Assembly (NCBI GenBank): GCA_903915315.1
Contig: CAIWSO010000306.1
Span: forward strand, 1-6,603
Reading direction: 5' to 3'
DNA: 6,603 nt
DNA from: an uncultured Spartobacteria bacterium
GTDB taxonomy: Bacteria > Verrucomicrobiota > Verrucomicrobiia > Chthoniobacterales > Terrimicrobiaceae
Shown here: positions 5,995-6,603 of the stretch, in pieces
Numbering within the stretch: position 1 is the stretch's first letter
How the letters are laid out: each line of letters starts with the position of its first letter
Program-made: the position numbers and the translations under genes
The notes under the pieces: generated by a model
Told to the model about the DNA's origin: nothing
The model's input: only the letters and a program-made list of their open reading frames with translations
Databases searched by the model: none

Positions 5995-6603
5995 TTATTT
6001 ATAAATCGGCTCGCCGCTCGATGCTGTCAACTCGCGGAACCGCTCGATGAGCTTGCGCGTGAGCGGGCCGGGTGTGCCGGAACCGATCAGACGCGTATCC
6101 AGCTTCACCGCAGGAATGATCTCGGCCGCCGTCCCAGTGAGGAAACACTCGTCGGCGGTGAAAATATCGTAGCGGGTCATATTGGGCTCAAGGATGGTGA
6201 TACCGAGCTCGGCGGCCATTTCAAAAACCACATTGCGGGTCACTCCCGAGAGAGCTCCCGAAGAAATCGGCGGCGTATAAATGATGCCTTTTTTGACAGT
6301 GAAAATATTGTCTCCCGTGCACTCGGAGACGAACCCTTGCTCATTGAGCATGAGACCCTCGCCCGCGCCGGCGTGCTGGGCTTCGATTTTGGCCAGGACG
6401 TTGTTGAGGTAGTTGAGAGACTTCACCATCGGGCTCAGCGCCCCGTGAGGAATGCGGCGAGTCGCACAGGTCACAACCTCGAGGCCTTTTTCGTATTTCT
6501 CCTCCGAGTAGAGCGTGATCTTCGAGGCGATGATGAAAACAGTGGCGCGCGGACAGAGGGCGGGATTCAACCCCAGATCGCCGCATCCACGAGTCACCAC
6601 CAA
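5995..6603 (-). CDS. ilvE: Branched-chain amino acid aminotransferase, C-terminal 202 residues (5' end outside window)
   Basis: Class IV (fold type IV) PLP-dependent aminotransferase that interconverts Leu, Ile and Val with their 2-oxo acids using glutamate/2-oxoglutarate. The gene is cut by the right edge. The first visible codon (TTG, within the VVTRGCGDLGLNP motif) is internal, and roughly the first 90-100 residues of a typical 290-310 are missing. Seen motifs, numbered from the window edge, are K61 in VKSLNYLNN (the PLP Schiff-base lysine), SECTGDNIF (93-101) with the PLP-contacting Glu, SGALSGVTR (115-123) and FLTGTAAEIIP (154-164). D-amino acid transaminase and aminodeoxychorismate lyase share the fold, but the SLNYLNN and TGTAAE signatures favour the branched-chain enzyme. 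The TAA stop lies 4 nt from mcsA, so this gene seems to lead the proteolysis operon, or to sit inside a longer one. Confidence 0.93.
   Translation of the reverse strand: MVVTRGCGDLGLNPALCPRATVFIIASKITLYSEEKYEKGLEVVTCATRRIPHGALSPMVKSLNYLNNVLAKIEAQHAGAGEGLMLNEQGFVSECTGDNIFTVKKGIIYTPPISSGALSGVTRNVVFEMAAELGITILEPNMTRYDIFTADECFLTGTAAEIIPAVKLDTRLIGSGTPGPLTRKLIERFRELTASSGEPIYK

Noticed and set aside
5985..6000. Search for a CIRCE or CtsR-type heat-shock operator ahead of mcsA
   Set aside because: Only 4 nt separate ilvE from mcsA, and no CIRCE inverted repeat or CtsR heptamer repeat is seen there. A control site upstream of ilvE would be outside the window.

Overview
This window is a bacterial chromosome segment in which every supported gene lies on the minus strand, so transcription runs from position 6603 towards position 1. 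From upstream to downstream the genes are: the C-terminal two thirds of a branched-chain amino acid aminotransferase (ilvE, cut by the right edge), mcsA, mcsB, clpC, a terminator, a secreted protein of unknown function, a cation diffusion facilitator (CDF) metal transporter, a second terminator, and about 130 bases with no supported gene.

The core is the arginine-phosphorylation protein quality control module. McsA is a zinc-binding adaptor with a UVR motif. McsB is the protein arginine kinase. ClpC is the Hsp100 unfoldase that captures phospho-arginine-marked proteins and feeds them to ClpP. The genes are tightly packed: 4 nt separate ilvE from mcsA, and mcsA-mcsB and mcsB-clpC each overlap by four bases (ATGA). 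In Bacillus-type Firmicutes the same trio follows the repressor gene ctsR. Here ctsR is not present next to mcsA and a metabolic gene sits in its place. That, and the sequence style of ClpC and the CDF protein, suggests a non-Firmicute, most likely of the Planctomycetes-Verrucomicrobia-Chlamydiae group (Verrucomicrobiota favoured). This assignment is an inference from memory of the families, not a search result.

A strong hairpin terminator at 1848-1872 closes the ilvE-mcsA-mcsB-clpC unit. After it come a signal-peptide protein that seems to contain two copies of a PepSY-like repeat, and a six-helix CDF transporter whose first metal-site motif carries Glu where His or Asp is usual. A weaker hairpin terminator follows the CDF stop codon. 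Positions 1-128 hold inverted repeats but no convincing gene.

No mobile element, CRISPR array, tRNA or rRNA was recognised. The most unusual detail is an in-frame A_AAA_AAA slippery heptamer directly before the mcsB stop codon. A -1 slip there would read straight into clpC.
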